From Marinobacter iranensis (GTDB taxonomy: Bacteria > Pseudomonadota > Gammaproteobacteria > Pseudomonadales > Oleiphilaceae): DNA of 64,000 nucleotides. The number at the start of each line of letters is the position of its first letter. Positions within the stretch are counted from its first letter, which is position 1. The stretch is from NCBI RefSeq assembly GCF_029207565.1, contig NZ_JANCMW010000001.1, positions 1-64,000 on the forward strand, in the 5' to 3' direction. Below, piece after piece: positions 26,961-35,260 of the stretch. The position numbers and the translations under genes are program-made. The notes below the pieces were generated by a model. It had not been told where the DNA came from and searched no databases. It was given only the letters and a program-made list of their open reading frames with translations.

Positions 26961-28220
26961 TTACGAAAGCATCAGGCCTGACTCGGCGTCCACCCTGTCC
27001 CTGCGCACCAACATCTTTCCATCCCGAACGGACGCCAACACCGGCCTCTGGCCCAGCAAAACTTCATAAGGGGTTTGCCCCTGAAGCACTAGGCAGCGCG
27101 CCGGCAACCCTTCGGCAATCCCATATCCCTTCAGATCCAGTGCAGCCGCTCCGTTGTCGGTAATAAGCTCCAGAGACCGCTCGATCTGGCTCATGCCCAG
27201 CATGTGGCAGGCGTGCAAGCCCACATCCAGGGTGCGCAGCATGTTGCCGTTGCCCATGGGGTACCAGGGGTCACGGATGGAGTCCTGGCCGAAGGCGACT
27301 TTCAGACCGGCGTCCAGCAATTCCGGCACGCGGGTAATACCCCGGCGTTTCGGGTAGCTGTCAAAGCGGCCCTGCAGGTGCAGGCTTTCTGTGGGCATGG
27401 AGAGGAACCGCAGGCCGGATTTTTTCAGCAGTCGGAACAGGCGGCTGCAGTAGGCGTCGTCATAGGAGCCCATGGCGCAGGTGTGGCTGGCTGAAACCCG
27501 GGAGCCGTAATCCAGCCTCAGGGCTTCGGCGGCAAGTACTTCCAGGAATCGCGATTCGGGGTCGTCGATTTCGTCGCAATGCACGTCCACCAGCCGGTCG
27601 TTCTTGTGGGCCAGTTCCATCAGCCAGCGAACGGATTCTGCGCCGTAATCGCGGGTGAATTCGAAGTGGGGGATGCCGCCGACCACATCGGCGCCCAGAC
27701 GGATGGCTTCTTCCATCAGTTCGCGGCCGTTCCTGAAGGACCAGATGCCCTCCTGGGGAAAAGCAACGATCTGAAGGTCCACAAAGCCGGCGGTTTGCTC
27801 GCGCACTTCCAACATGGCTTTGAGGGCTGTCAGGCTGGGGTCCGTTACGTCGACATGGGTGCGGACATACTGAATGCCATGGGCGGCGAACAGTTTCAGC
27901 GTCTGGGTGGCCCGGTTGATGACGTCCTCGTGGGTGAGGGTGGCTTTGCGTTCGGACCAGCACTCAATGCCCTCGAAAAGCGTGCCGCTCTGGTTCCAGC
28001 GGGGCTCGCCGGCCGTCATGGCGGCGTCCAGGTGGATGTGGGGTTCCACAAAGGCGGGGGTGACCAGGTTGCTGGCGGCGTCCAGTTCATTTTCTTTTAC
28101 AGCGACCGGCTCGCTCTGGGCGGTGATGTCGTCGAAGCGGCCATTGCTTATACCAAGCCTGTGTAGCCCTTCGCGGCCCTGTAAGCGGGCGTTTACTATG
28201 GCGTTCAGCTGTTCTGTCAT
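26961..28220 (-). CDS. codA: Cytosine deaminase
   Basis: A 419-residue amidohydrolase. Metal ligands are HIHLD (His61, His63), then HCDEIDDPES, SHTCAMGSYDD and the catalytic FGQDSIRDPWYPMG block that is typical of CodA. It hydrolyses cytosine to uracil and ammonia. It is the third gene of the codB-pucR-codA operon, 26 bp after the regulator. Length matches E. coli CodA (427). Confidence 0.92.
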   Translation of the reverse strand: MTEQLNAIVNARLQGREGLHRLGISNGRFDDITAQSEPVAVKENELDAASNLVTPAFVEPHIHLDAAMTAGEPRWNQSGTLFEGIECWSERKATLTHEDVINRATQTLKLFAAHGIQYVRTHVDVTDPSLTALKAMLEVREQTAGFVDLQIVAFPQEGIWSFRNGRELMEEAIRLGADVVGGIPHFEFTRDYGAESVRWLMELAHKNDRLVDVHCDEIDDPESRFLEVLAAEALRLDYGSRVSASHTCAMGSYDDAYCSRLFRLLKKSGLRFLSMPTESLHLQGRFDSYPKRRGITRVPELLDAGLKVAFGQDSIRDPWYPMGNGNMLRTLDVGLHACHMLGMSQIERSLELITDNGAAALDLKGYGIAEGLPARCLVLQGQTPYEVLLGQRPVLASVRDGKMLVRRDRVDAESGLMLS

Positions 28221-28246
28221 TCTGTCTCCTGGTGGCTCACGGGCGG

Positions 28247-28867
28247 TCAGTGTTTTAGCAGCAGGTGAGCCAGTAGCCGACTTTTGAAGTCTGCCGGGTC
28301 GATTTGATTAGGCAGATTTTCGGTCAGTTGGTTCATTCGATTGCGAATAGTGTTTCGATGGCAGCCCAAGGCTTCAGCCATGGCACTGTGGTTGCCCAGG
28401 CAGGCGATCCAGGCGTCCAGCAGGTCTGCCGAGCCCGCCAGGTTATCGGTACCGAGTTCCTGCCCCGCAGTGTGTTCGGACCAGATAATGGCCCTGCTGA
28501 TGGCCTCGGTGACCTCAACCATCGGCAGGGAATAGGGCTGCTCGAACAACGGTATCGACAGGTCGTCCGCCACCCGGCAAAGGGTGTTTGGTAATTGCCC
28601 AATGTACGCATCCCCGGTAAGCACCACCAGCCCGGAGACATCGCATTCCTTGCCCTCGTAGAGGCATTCTGCCAGGTTTTGGGGGCTGCGATGCCGGCTG
28701 ATGCCCGTTACGAAGACCAGTTCGCCGCCCTTGACCCAACTCTTGAACGAGCGGTTCTCCGCAACATAGGGCCAGCGTACGACGTTGGCTGCCGCAGCAC
28801 TCCCACCCCGAATGCGGATGGCTTCGAGCCCCGGCAGTTTGGGAATATCATGGCATCGCAGTGGCAC
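28247..28867 (-). CDS. Compact PucR-family transcriptional regulator
   Basis: The start is the GTG at 28865-28867, which shares its G with the codB stop (TAGTG), so translation is coupled. The 206-residue product has a PucR N-domain (DIPKLPGLEAIRIRGG...GELVFVTGI) and a C-terminal HTH_30 (LGNHSAMAEALGCHRNTIRNRMNQL). Typical PucR proteins are over 400 residues with a GGDEF-like central domain, absent here. It probably controls the cod operon in response to pyrimidines. Confidence 0.78.
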   Translation of the reverse strand: MPLRCHDIPKLPGLEAIRIRGGSAAAANVVRWPYVAENRSFKSWVKGGELVFVTGISRHRSPQNLAECLYEGKECDVSGLVVLTGDAYIGQLPNTLCRVADDLSIPLFEQPYSLPMVEVTEAISRAIIWSEHTAGQELGTDNLAGSADLLDAWIACLGNHSAMAEALGCHRNTIRNRMNQLTENLPNQIDPADFKSRLLAHLLLKH

Positions 28868-30150
28868 TAAACGGCTCCCAGCGCCTGTGCTCTGCGCTCG
28901 CGAACGGCCTGGCTGACCACCAGAATCACACTGTAACTCAGGGCGGCGACAAGCACGCCCACAATCGGCGCAATCCAGGGTGAAGTATAGGCCGCTGCGG
29001 AGCCAATCGCGTAGGCGGCGAGGCCGGGCACATTGAAGGCCGGCAGTGTTATGGTGGTCAGGTCCGGGTATTGGCGCTTGTAGCCAATGAAATAGCTGGC
29101 CATGATCACCCCACCGATGGGCGGAATGAACGTGCCCAGCAACACCAGGAACGGAATCAGCCACTCGTACATGCCCATCACAGCAAGCACGGTACCGATT
29201 GCTGCGCCACCAATAGTTACTGTTCTGCGCCGGCGGGTGCGGATCAGGTTACAACCAGCCACGGCAAAGTTGTAGACGGTGTTGTCCTGCGTGGTCCAGA
29301 GGTTGAGGAACAGCATCAGGATACCGAGCGTTGCCAGTCCCTGAGCGACCATGATGTCGACGATATCGGCCTGCTGGTAAACCAGGGCTCCGAAGGCGCC
29401 AATCAGTGTCATCAGACCGTTGCCCAGGAAGAAGGCCAGTAGCGTCGCGATAACTGCGGTCTTGCCGGACCTGGCGAAACGGGTCCAGTTGGTGGCCTGG
29501 GTACCGCCGCTGACAAAGGTGCCGAACACCAGCGTGATGGCGGCGGCGACGGTCATGTCATCCGTTGGGGATATGGCAAGCAACCCGGACAGGCCACCGG
29601 CGTCGGAGGTGGCGATGGTCATGCTGACTGCCACCAGGATAATCATTGCCGGTACCGCAAAACGTGACAGCCACTCCAGGCCCCGGTAGCCGATAAAGGC
29701 GGTGATGCAGAAGCCGAACCCGAATAGCACCATCAAGGGCGTGGTCAGACTTTCTGGCATGCCGGTCAGTTTTACCAGCAGGATCGCCATGGTGGCCGTG
29801 CCCCAGGCGTACCAGCCAATCTGGGTGAAGCCGAGGATGAAGTCCGAGAGTTTGCTGCCTACCTCACCAAAGGTGAAACGGCTCATCAGCGCTGTATTCA
29901 GGCCGGATTTCGCGGCGATGTAACCCAGCACGGCGGCGTAGGTGCCCAACAGTAAATTACCGATGGCCAGAACCATCAGCATGGTCGGGAAGTCGAACGC
30001 GACACCCACACTGCCACCGGCCCACATGGTGGCGGTGAAGAAGGTGAAGCCAAGAAGCACCAGCCCCATCGACCAGAAGCTTTTGCGTTGATCCATGGGG
30101 ACCGGGCTTAGGGGATAGTCCTGTTCTTTCGGGGTTACCTGGTCGGTCAT
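28867..30150 (-). CDS. codB: Cytosine permease
   Basis: A 427-residue NCS1-family permease with 12 helices. Start ATG 30150 follows GGAGAG. Conserved blocks are KSFWSMGLVLLGFTFFTATMWAGG, FGEVGSKLSDFILGFTQIGWYAWG and LNLWTTQDNTVYNFAVAG, all typical of CodB. It imports cytosine with protons or sodium. First gene of the salvage operon. Confidence 0.92.
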   Translation of the reverse strand: MTDQVTPKEQDYPLSPVPMDQRKSFWSMGLVLLGFTFFTATMWAGGSVGVAFDFPTMLMVLAIGNLLLGTYAAVLGYIAAKSGLNTALMSRFTFGEVGSKLSDFILGFTQIGWYAWGTATMAILLVKLTGMPESLTTPLMVLFGFGFCITAFIGYRGLEWLSRFAVPAMIILVAVSMTIATSDAGGLSGLLAISPTDDMTVAAAITLVFGTFVSGGTQATNWTRFARSGKTAVIATLLAFFLGNGLMTLIGAFGALVYQQADIVDIMVAQGLATLGILMLFLNLWTTQDNTVYNFAVAGCNLIRTRRRRTVTIGGAAIGTVLAVMGMYEWLIPFLVLLGTFIPPIGGVIMASYFIGYKRQYPDLTTITLPAFNVPGLAAYAIGSAAAYTSPWIAPIVGVLVAALSYSVILVVSQAVRERRAQALGAV

Positions 30151-30341
30151 GACGATCTCTCCGTATCGTGAGTAAACACCCTGGGAGTTGGCAACCTTTG
30201 TGCCATCAATGGGTGGAGTGGGTGATAGGGGCCTGATATTGAGGGTGTGTTTGTGCAATCTGCACAATACTGACAGGCTGAGGGTAATGATTGAGTCTGT
30301 TTTGCATTGCTTTGGTGCGTTTTACTCAGAGGATCCTTTTA

Positions 30342-30816
30342 ATGGGGCGAGGGCATACCGATGACCACGCGCTGAAAGGCGCAATGCTCGTAGCGCTCGC
30401 GGCATTCTGTTGGGGCCTTTCAGGCGGCATAGGCGGAATTCTTCTTGCCGAGGGGTGGGGCTCCTTTCTGGTTTCGTTTTACCGGGGCATTATCGGCCTG
30501 CTGTTCGTGCTCGTCTGGTTGATCTTGCCTCCGGGTAATAGCGGATTGGCCGATATTCCTCGCACTGGGTGTACTGGGTGCCGGGCTGTCCTTCATTTTC
30601 TATATCGTTGGCCTCAATCATACCGTACCCACCGTGGCTTCGATCGTGGCGATGGTCGAGCCTGTGACTGCATCCCTGTTCGGTATTGCGTTCCTGAATG
30701 AGAGCCTGGAAGGCATTCAATTAGTCGGTATGGGGCTCATTTTGATCACGGTGACGGCTTTGAGTGTTTATTCAAATTTAGTGCCCAGGCCGACAGACCA
30801 GACGCCTTTGCGTTGA
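30342..30816 (+). pseudogene. DMT/EamA permease with internal deletion and frameshift
   Basis: The first part (from ATG 30342) reads as the first EamA half, ALKGAMLVALAAFCWGLSGG...WGSFLVSFYRGIIGLLF. After about position 30540 the family sequence continues in another frame (LALGVLGAGLSFIFYIVGLNHTVP, then SIVAMVEPVTASLFGIAFLNE to 30816). Full-length relatives are about 900 bp; only 475 bp remain. A deletion of roughly 400 bp with frame loss explains this. Confidence 0.8.
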
Positions 30817-30838
30817 TCCATCGGCCCATCGCTATGTT

Positions 30839-31975
30839 TCAGGAGTACAGGCTGGCGTGCTCAGTGACGTATTGCCCGGTGAAAGCTACTTGACGCCGCT
30901 CTGGCAGTGGGTGGAAATGCATTGCCCTACTGTCGCGGATCAGTCGCTCCATGGCATGGCCTTTGAAGAAGCCCGGCCCGCCGATCATCGATGCCCCCAG
31001 TTCGATCACCTGCTGGACCGCCTTGGTGGCGAGCGTCTTGCGAACAAGAATGCTGTTGGTCAGGCCCTTGTCAGGCTGGAACTGGTAGTTGTTGCATAGC
31101 CGGATCATATCTTTGAGTGCGATCTGGGCGCTGGTCAGAGCGTTAGTCGCCTCACCGACAAGCGATTCCTGGTCCTTGGCTTTCTGGGCCTGATGAACGA
31201 TCAGTCCGTAAGCCTGCTCTGCCAGCCCCGTATAAGCGGCGACGATGATCGGCATGGCAATTGGCAGGATAGCGTCCCATACCGGGTGCCAGACGCCGCG
31301 GGGCCGGCGCGCGACAACGGCTGCGTCCGGCACGAAAACGTTGTCCAGGATTACATCGTTGGAGCCGGTCGCCCGCATGCCCAGTGTGTCCCAGTTGTTT
31401 TCGATACGAATGCCGTCGGAGTTGAACGGGACCGAGAAGTGAATGATCTCGGGCCCCTGATCGCTTTCAGTCACTGAGCTTGTAACGAGCACATTGGCAC
31501 CGGGCGCCCCACTGACAAAATGCTTGGTGGCCGTAACGCGGTAGCCGCCTTCCACTTTTTCGGCGTGGCCACTGGATTCAAGCCAGTCGTTGGCACCAGT
31601 ACCGGCAATAACCAGTTCTTTTTCGGCGATACGGCGTAGGGTCTGTTCAGCCTTGCTATCGCCACGCTTGTACTTGAACACGTTCAGACCCACCGGGTGG
31701 GAGTGCATGGCAAAGGCCAGCGCCGTCGAGCCACAGCCTTGAGCAAGCAGCCGTGTGCTGTCGCAAACTTCTTCGTGGCTGGCGCCACCGCCACCGAGCT
31801 CCGCTGGTACGCCAATGGAGAAGAAGCGGGCTTCGCGCAGGGCCTCGTAATTGGCAAACACAAACTCGCCGCTACGATCGTAATCACTCGCTAGCTCGCC
31901 AAATCGCGCTGCGAGTGCAGACGCGGTGTCCTTCCAATTGGCCAGGTGAATGGCATCTGCCTTGAGTCGTTCCAT
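30839..31975 (-). CDS. Acyl-CoA dehydrogenase-family flavoprotein
   Basis: A 378-residue protein with the acyl-CoA dehydrogenase fold: N-terminal helical domain (IGVPAELGGGGASHEEV), beta domain (TKHFVSGAPGANVLVTSSVTE, WDTLGMRATGSNDVILDNVFVPD) and C-terminal helices. The ending (DSRAMHFHPLPERRQVAFTGQ) is closer to DszC/SfnB-like monooxygenases and unusual dehydrogenases than to fatty-acid enzymes. The substrate is unknown. It is divergent from the HxlR regulator, which probably controls it. Confidence 0.8.
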   Translation of the reverse strand: MERLKADAIHLANWKDTASALAARFGELASDYDRSGEFVFANYEALREARFFSIGVPAELGGGGASHEEVCDSTRLLAQGCGSTALAFAMHSHPVGLNVFKYKRGDSKAEQTLRRIAEKELVIAGTGANDWLESSGHAEKVEGGYRVTATKHFVSGAPGANVLVTSSVTESDQGPEIIHFSVPFNSDGIRIENNWDTLGMRATGSNDVILDNVFVPDAAVVARRPRGVWHPVWDAILPIAMPIIVAAYTGLAEQAYGLIVHQAQKAKDQESLVGEATNALTSAQIALKDMIRLCNNYQFQPDKGLTNSILVRKTLATKAVQQVIELGASMIGGPGFFKGHAMERLIRDSRAMHFHPLPERRQVAFTGQYVTEHASLYS

Positions 31976-32104
31976 TTCTGTATTCTCCTAATCCTGTTGT
32001 GGTTTCTGTTACTTACAAACGCCGCGGTCTCTGGTTGTCAGGCTGCGCCTGAAGCCCGGTCGACGTTTGATGTGATCAGTTTTTCACCACGGAGGAGGGA
32101 GAAC

Positions 32105-32123
32105 TAGTACAATATTTGTACTA
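32105..32123. promoter_or_regulatory. Probable HxlR operator palindrome
   Basis: TAGTACAA-TAT-TTGTACTA is a perfect 8-bp inverted repeat with a 3-bp centre, located between the acyl-CoA dehydrogenase gene (starts 31975, minus) and the HxlR gene (starts 32169). HxlR-family winged helices bind such GTAC-containing palindromes. The binding assignment is inference. Confidence 0.6.
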
Positions 32124-32168
32124 CGAATAAGTTCGTTCCTCACACATTTACGGGGCGGGAGGTGCTTG

Positions 32169-32819
32169 ATGCAAAGCTATGGTCAGTTCTGCCCCGTTGC
32201 CAAGGCAGCGGAAATTCTCGGTGAGCGTTGGACACCGTTAATCATCCGGGAGCTTTTATGTCATCCGCAGAGCTTCAATGAGCTGCGCAACGGTTTGCCG
32301 TTGATCTCGCCCACCTTGCTCTCCAACCGCCTTAAAACCCTGGAGCACCGGGGTGTCTTACGGCGCGAGTGCTCAGAGAAGGGCGTTGCCTATTGCGTAA
32401 CCGATGCTGGCGAAGAACTGCGGACCGTGATCACCGAAATGGGAGTATGGGGCCAGCGCTGGGCCCGCTCGAACCTGGCCCGGGAAGATCTGGACCCAAC
32501 GTTGCTGATGTGGGACATCCACCGCCGGCTGGATATAAAACACCTGCCCGCTGGGCGTACCGTCATTCGCTTCGAGTTCGACGTCTGTCTAAAGGATCCG
32601 GGCTACGACATCGACCTGCTCATCCACAGCCCGCTCAACGTCATGACTGGCGTATGGATGGGCGACCGGGCCCTGCATGAAGAACTCAAGTCACATACCA
32701 TTCGGCTGGCCGGCGATACGGCCCTGAAGGAAAGCCTGCCCGACTGGTTTCTTCTGAACGTGTTTTCGGGGGTGAGACCGGCCAGCGATAGTGATCAAGG
32801 TGGGCGCTGTGGCGATTGA
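32169..32819 (+). CDS. HxlR-family transcriptional regulator with C-terminal SCP2-like domain
   Basis: A 216-residue protein. Start ATG 32169 follows GGAGG; a TTG directly before it is less likely. The N-terminal winged helix (PVAKAAEILGERWTPLIIRELLCHPQSFNELRNGLPLISPTLLSNRLKTLEHRGVL) is a textbook HxlR domain. The second half (from about residue 115) resembles a SCP2 sterol-carrier-like ligand domain, a fusion known in this family. It is divergent from the acyl-CoA dehydrogenase gene. Confidence 0.88.
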   Translation: MQSYGQFCPVAKAAEILGERWTPLIIRELLCHPQSFNELRNGLPLISPTLLSNRLKTLEHRGVLRRECSEKGVAYCVTDAGEELRTVITEMGVWGQRWARSNLAREDLDPTLLMWDIHRRLDIKHLPAGRTVIRFEFDVCLKDPGYDIDLLIHSPLNVMTGVWMGDRALHEELKSHTIRLAGDTALKESLPDWFLLNVFSGVRPASDSDQGGRCGD

Positions 32820-32943
32820 AAACCGCGATTATTGGCCAGGACCAGCGGTCCGCTCCGGCCGTTCAAACATTGCACAGATTTAATGGCTTGCTTATGCTTT
32901 AAGTATCAGGAATCACGTTGATCATTAACGTAGGGGGTTGCTC

Positions 32944-33120
32944 ATGGTTGATGACGCCTACAAGAAATTGCACCCAATCCTCAGCGAGGTCACCCAAACT
33001 TACGTTGAGCTCTACACCAACAGACCTAACGAAAAAAATCGTCTGGAATTGATCAAGCTTGAGGCGCTACTGCACGAGAAGCTGCAAAAATTGCAAAAGG
33101 TGCGGGACGAAAACGAATGA
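32944..33120 (+). CDS. 58-residue helical small protein, unknown function
   Basis: ATG 32944 follows AGGGGG. The product is a charged, all-helical protein (ILSEVTQTYVELYTNRPNEKNRLELIKLEALLHEKLQKLQKV) compatible with a helical hairpin or small coiled coil. No family recognised. It is a standalone gene, convergent with the DUF1330 gene. Confidence 0.6.
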   Translation: MVDDAYKKLHPILSEVTQTYVELYTNRPNEKNRLELIKLEALLHEKLQKLQKVRDENE

Positions 33121-33196
33121 TCCTGTCTGAAGGGCGGTTTGAGCGGGGATGAAGAGCCGGCGCGCCACCTTCCCGGGTTAGTTGGGGCAGATCGAG

Positions 33197-33487
33197 TCAC
33201 AGCCCCTCAACAATAACAATGTCCACTTCCGCCGCATTCAGGCGCGCATTCCTTGCTTGGCGGTAGGCTTCCGAGTGATAGCAGTGGTAGGCATGCTGGT
33301 AGCTGGGAAATTCGATAACCACCGTTCGCTGCGGCGTTTGTCGGCCTTCAAGGGCGTCGTTACGGCCGCCCCGGGCGATGAATCGGGCCCCGTACGCCCG
33401 AAAAGCTTCCGGAGCCAGTGACTGGTAGGCGGCATAGTTGTCGGGGTCGGTCACGGTGACGTTCGCGATCCAATAGGCTTTTGCCAT
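33197..33487 (-). CDS. DUF1330 protein
   Basis: A 96-residue ferredoxin-like dimeric alpha+beta barrel protein: MAKAYWIANVTVTDPDNYAAYQSLAPEAFRAYGARFIARGG and YQHAYHCYHSEAYRQAR are typical DUF1330 blocks. The family is functionally obscure; some members sit in catabolic clusters. It is divergent from the ribB-like gene, with a GntR-type operator between (33518-33534), so it probably belongs to the same regulon as the pyridine-betaine-like catabolic island. Confidence 0.85.
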   Translation of the reverse strand: MAKAYWIANVTVTDPDNYAAYQSLAPEAFRAYGARFIARGGRNDALEGRQTPQRTVVIEFPSYQHAYHCYHSEAYRQARNARLNAAEVDIVIVEGL

Positions 33488-33517
33488 CCTCGGTTTCCTT
33501 ATTTTCCTTGGTATTTG

Positions 33518-33534
33518 GTATTATGGTATGCCAA
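33518..33534. promoter_or_regulatory. Third copy of the island's GntR-type operator
   Basis: GTATTATGGTATGCCAA differs at one position from the same 17 bases (GTATTATGGTATACCAA) within the 18-bp operator at 40098-40115. It lies between the divergent DUF1330 and ribB-like genes. This is a sequence match seen directly; binding by the GntR protein at 35257 is inference. Confidence 0.7.
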
Positions 33535-33578
33535 GATTGCAGGGAACCAAAGACGGTGTCAATCGATTCCATAGAGTG

Positions 33579-34682
33579 ATGAACATGATGAATTTCGACC
33601 CGACCGAGAGCCTGATTGAAGACATCCGCAACGGACGCATGGTGGTCCTGCTGGACGATGAGGACCGTGAGAACGAAGGCGACCTGGTGATGGCCGCGGA
33701 GTTCGTCACACCGGATGCCATCAATTTTATGGCCACCCATGCCCGGGGGCTGATCTGTCTGACTCTGAGCGGGGAACGCTGTGAACAACTGGACCTGTGG
33801 CCGATGGTGGCCAATAACGGGGCCAGCTTCGCGACGGCGTTTACCGTGTCCATAGAAGCCCGTGAAGGGGTGACAACTGGCATCTCGGCGGCGGACCGGG
33901 CGACGACGGTGAAGGCCGCCGTAGCCCCGGATGCTCACCCCCGGGATCTGGTCCAGCCGGGCCACATTTTCCCGCTGCGGGCCCGCGACGGCGGCGTGCT
34001 GAGCCGCGCCGGCCACACCGAGGCGGGCTGCGATCTTACGCGCCTGGCGGGTCTGGAGCCGGCGGCGGTGATTGTCGAGGTTATGAACGACGACGGCAGT
34101 ATGGCGCGACGTCCGGATCTGGAGGCCTTTGCCCAGCGCCACGGCATCAGGATCGGCACCATTGCGGACCTGATCCAGTATCGGCTGGCGAGAGAGAAAA
34201 CCGTCGAACATACCGGGCAGCAACCGTTGTCCACCGCGCACGGGGATTTCGTCCTGCACACTTATGAGGATCTGATCACCGGCGATGCGCACCTGGCCTT
34301 GACCATGGGCGATGTCAACGGGCCGGAGCCTACACTGGTCCGGGTGCACTCGGTGGACCCGCTGCGAGACCTGGTGGGGGCGGATTACCAGGGGCCGAGG
34401 GCCTGGTCCCTGTGGTCGGCATTGGAAAACGTGGCGCGGGCCGGGCACGGCGCGGTAGTGATTCTGGCCAGCCATGAGTCCTCCCAAAGCCTGCTGTCGC
34501 GCGCGACACGGCAAAACACTCCACCACCGGATGCGTCGTCGATCCGCTATTCGAGTGTGGGAACGGGCTCCCAGATTCTGTCCGATCTGGGTATTCGCAA
34601 GCTGCGATTGATGGGTGCGCCGCTCAACTACAAGGGGCTGTCCGGGTTCGATCTGGAAGTGGTTGAGATCGTTGAGCTGTAA
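33579..34682 (+). CDS. 3,4-dihydroxy-2-butanone-4-phosphate synthase with degenerate GTP-cyclohydrolase-like domain (RibBX-like)
   Basis: A 367-residue protein. Residues 1-205 are a RibB domain with intact active-site blocks DDEDRENEGDL and SRAGHTEAGCDLTRLAGL. Residues 210-367 align to the RibA fold, but the zinc-binding C..CxC segment (normally in a GSLRCDCG context) is replaced by VGADYQGPRAWS, and the catalytic YxxxEGRGIG is absent. It can make the C4 precursor of riboflavin but not open GTP. Start 33579 is chosen because the upstream ATG 33528 lies inside the operator. It is likely a pathway-specific second copy. Confidence 0.82.
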   Translation: MNMMNFDPTESLIEDIRNGRMVVLLDDEDRENEGDLVMAAEFVTPDAINFMATHARGLICLTLSGERCEQLDLWPMVANNGASFATAFTVSIEAREGVTTGISAADRATTVKAAVAPDAHPRDLVQPGHIFPLRARDGGVLSRAGHTEAGCDLTRLAGLEPAAVIVEVMNDDGSMARRPDLEAFAQRHGIRIGTIADLIQYRLAREKTVEHTGQQPLSTAHGDFVLHTYEDLITGDAHLALTMGDVNGPEPTLVRVHSVDPLRDLVGADYQGPRAWSLWSALENVARAGHGAVVILASHESSQSLLSRATRQNTPPPDASSIRYSSVGTGSQILSDLGIRKLRLMGAPLNYKGLSGFDLEVVEIVEL

Positions 34683-34690
34683 TGCACCGG

Positions 34691-35260
34691 TCAGCGCATA
34701 AAATGAATGTTGCCGGTTTCCATGCTGCCGGTATAGATGCCATAAGTGCCGCCAGCACGCTCGGCGATATAGCGTTCCAGAATCTGGCGAATGGCCGGAT
34801 AGAAGATCAGCTCCCAGGGAATCTGCTCGGGGGCAAACCAGTCAACGGCCTGGGTCTCGTGACCGGGGGGATCATCCCAGGCGAGCACATTGGCCCGGTA
34901 GATGATGTACAGCTCATTGGTGGGCGGCACACTGAAAATGGAGTAGGGGGTAGTCACTTCAGCGTCAATGCCGGTTTCTTCCCAGACTTCGCGTCGAGCC
35001 GCTTCTTCAACGCATTCCCCCCGCTCCATGAAGCCTGCAGGTAGCGTCCAGGTATCTACGCGAGGCGGGATGCCCCGCTGGCAAAGGAGCAGGCGACCGT
35101 CCTGTTCAATGATGGCGCCGGCAATAACCCGGGGATTGTCGTAGACAATGCCGCCACAGGCGGTGCAATAGTCCCGCTCGTGGGTGTCTCCGGCAGGAAC
35201 TCCCCGGGAAAGGGGGCCGCTGCCGCATTGTGTGCAGTACCTGGGCATAGGTTGCCTCAC
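34691..35260 (-). CDS. NUDIX hydrolase with N-terminal zinc ribbon
   Basis: A 189-residue protein with a zinc ribbon (CTQC...CTAC), followed by a NUDIX domain whose box GFMERGECVEEAARREVWEETGI is complete. The layout resembles NADH pyrophosphatase-type NUDIX enzymes but is shorter. It overlaps the GntR gene by 4 bp and is last in the minus-strand catabolic operon. Possible substrates are NAD(H), FAD or damaged nucleotides; FAD to FMN would fit the flavin theme but is inference. Confidence 0.82.
   Translation of the reverse strand: MRQPMPRYCTQCGSGPLSRGVPAGDTHERDYCTACGGIVYDNPRVIAGAIIEQDGRLLLCQRGIPPRVDTWTLPAGFMERGECVEEAARREVWEETGIDAEVTTPYSIFSVPPTNELYIIYRANVLAWDDPPGHETQAVDWFAPEQIPWELIFYPAIRQILERYIAERAGGTYGIYTGSMETGNIHFMR

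Noticed and set aside
33488..33578. FMN riboswitch before the ribB-like gene
   Set aside because: The leader is under 100 bp and has none of the conserved RFN-element blocks; a protein operator is present instead.
33360..34514. 384-codon open frame opposite the ribB-like gene
   Set aside because: Shadow of the RibB coding sequence; no domain and no ribosome binding site.
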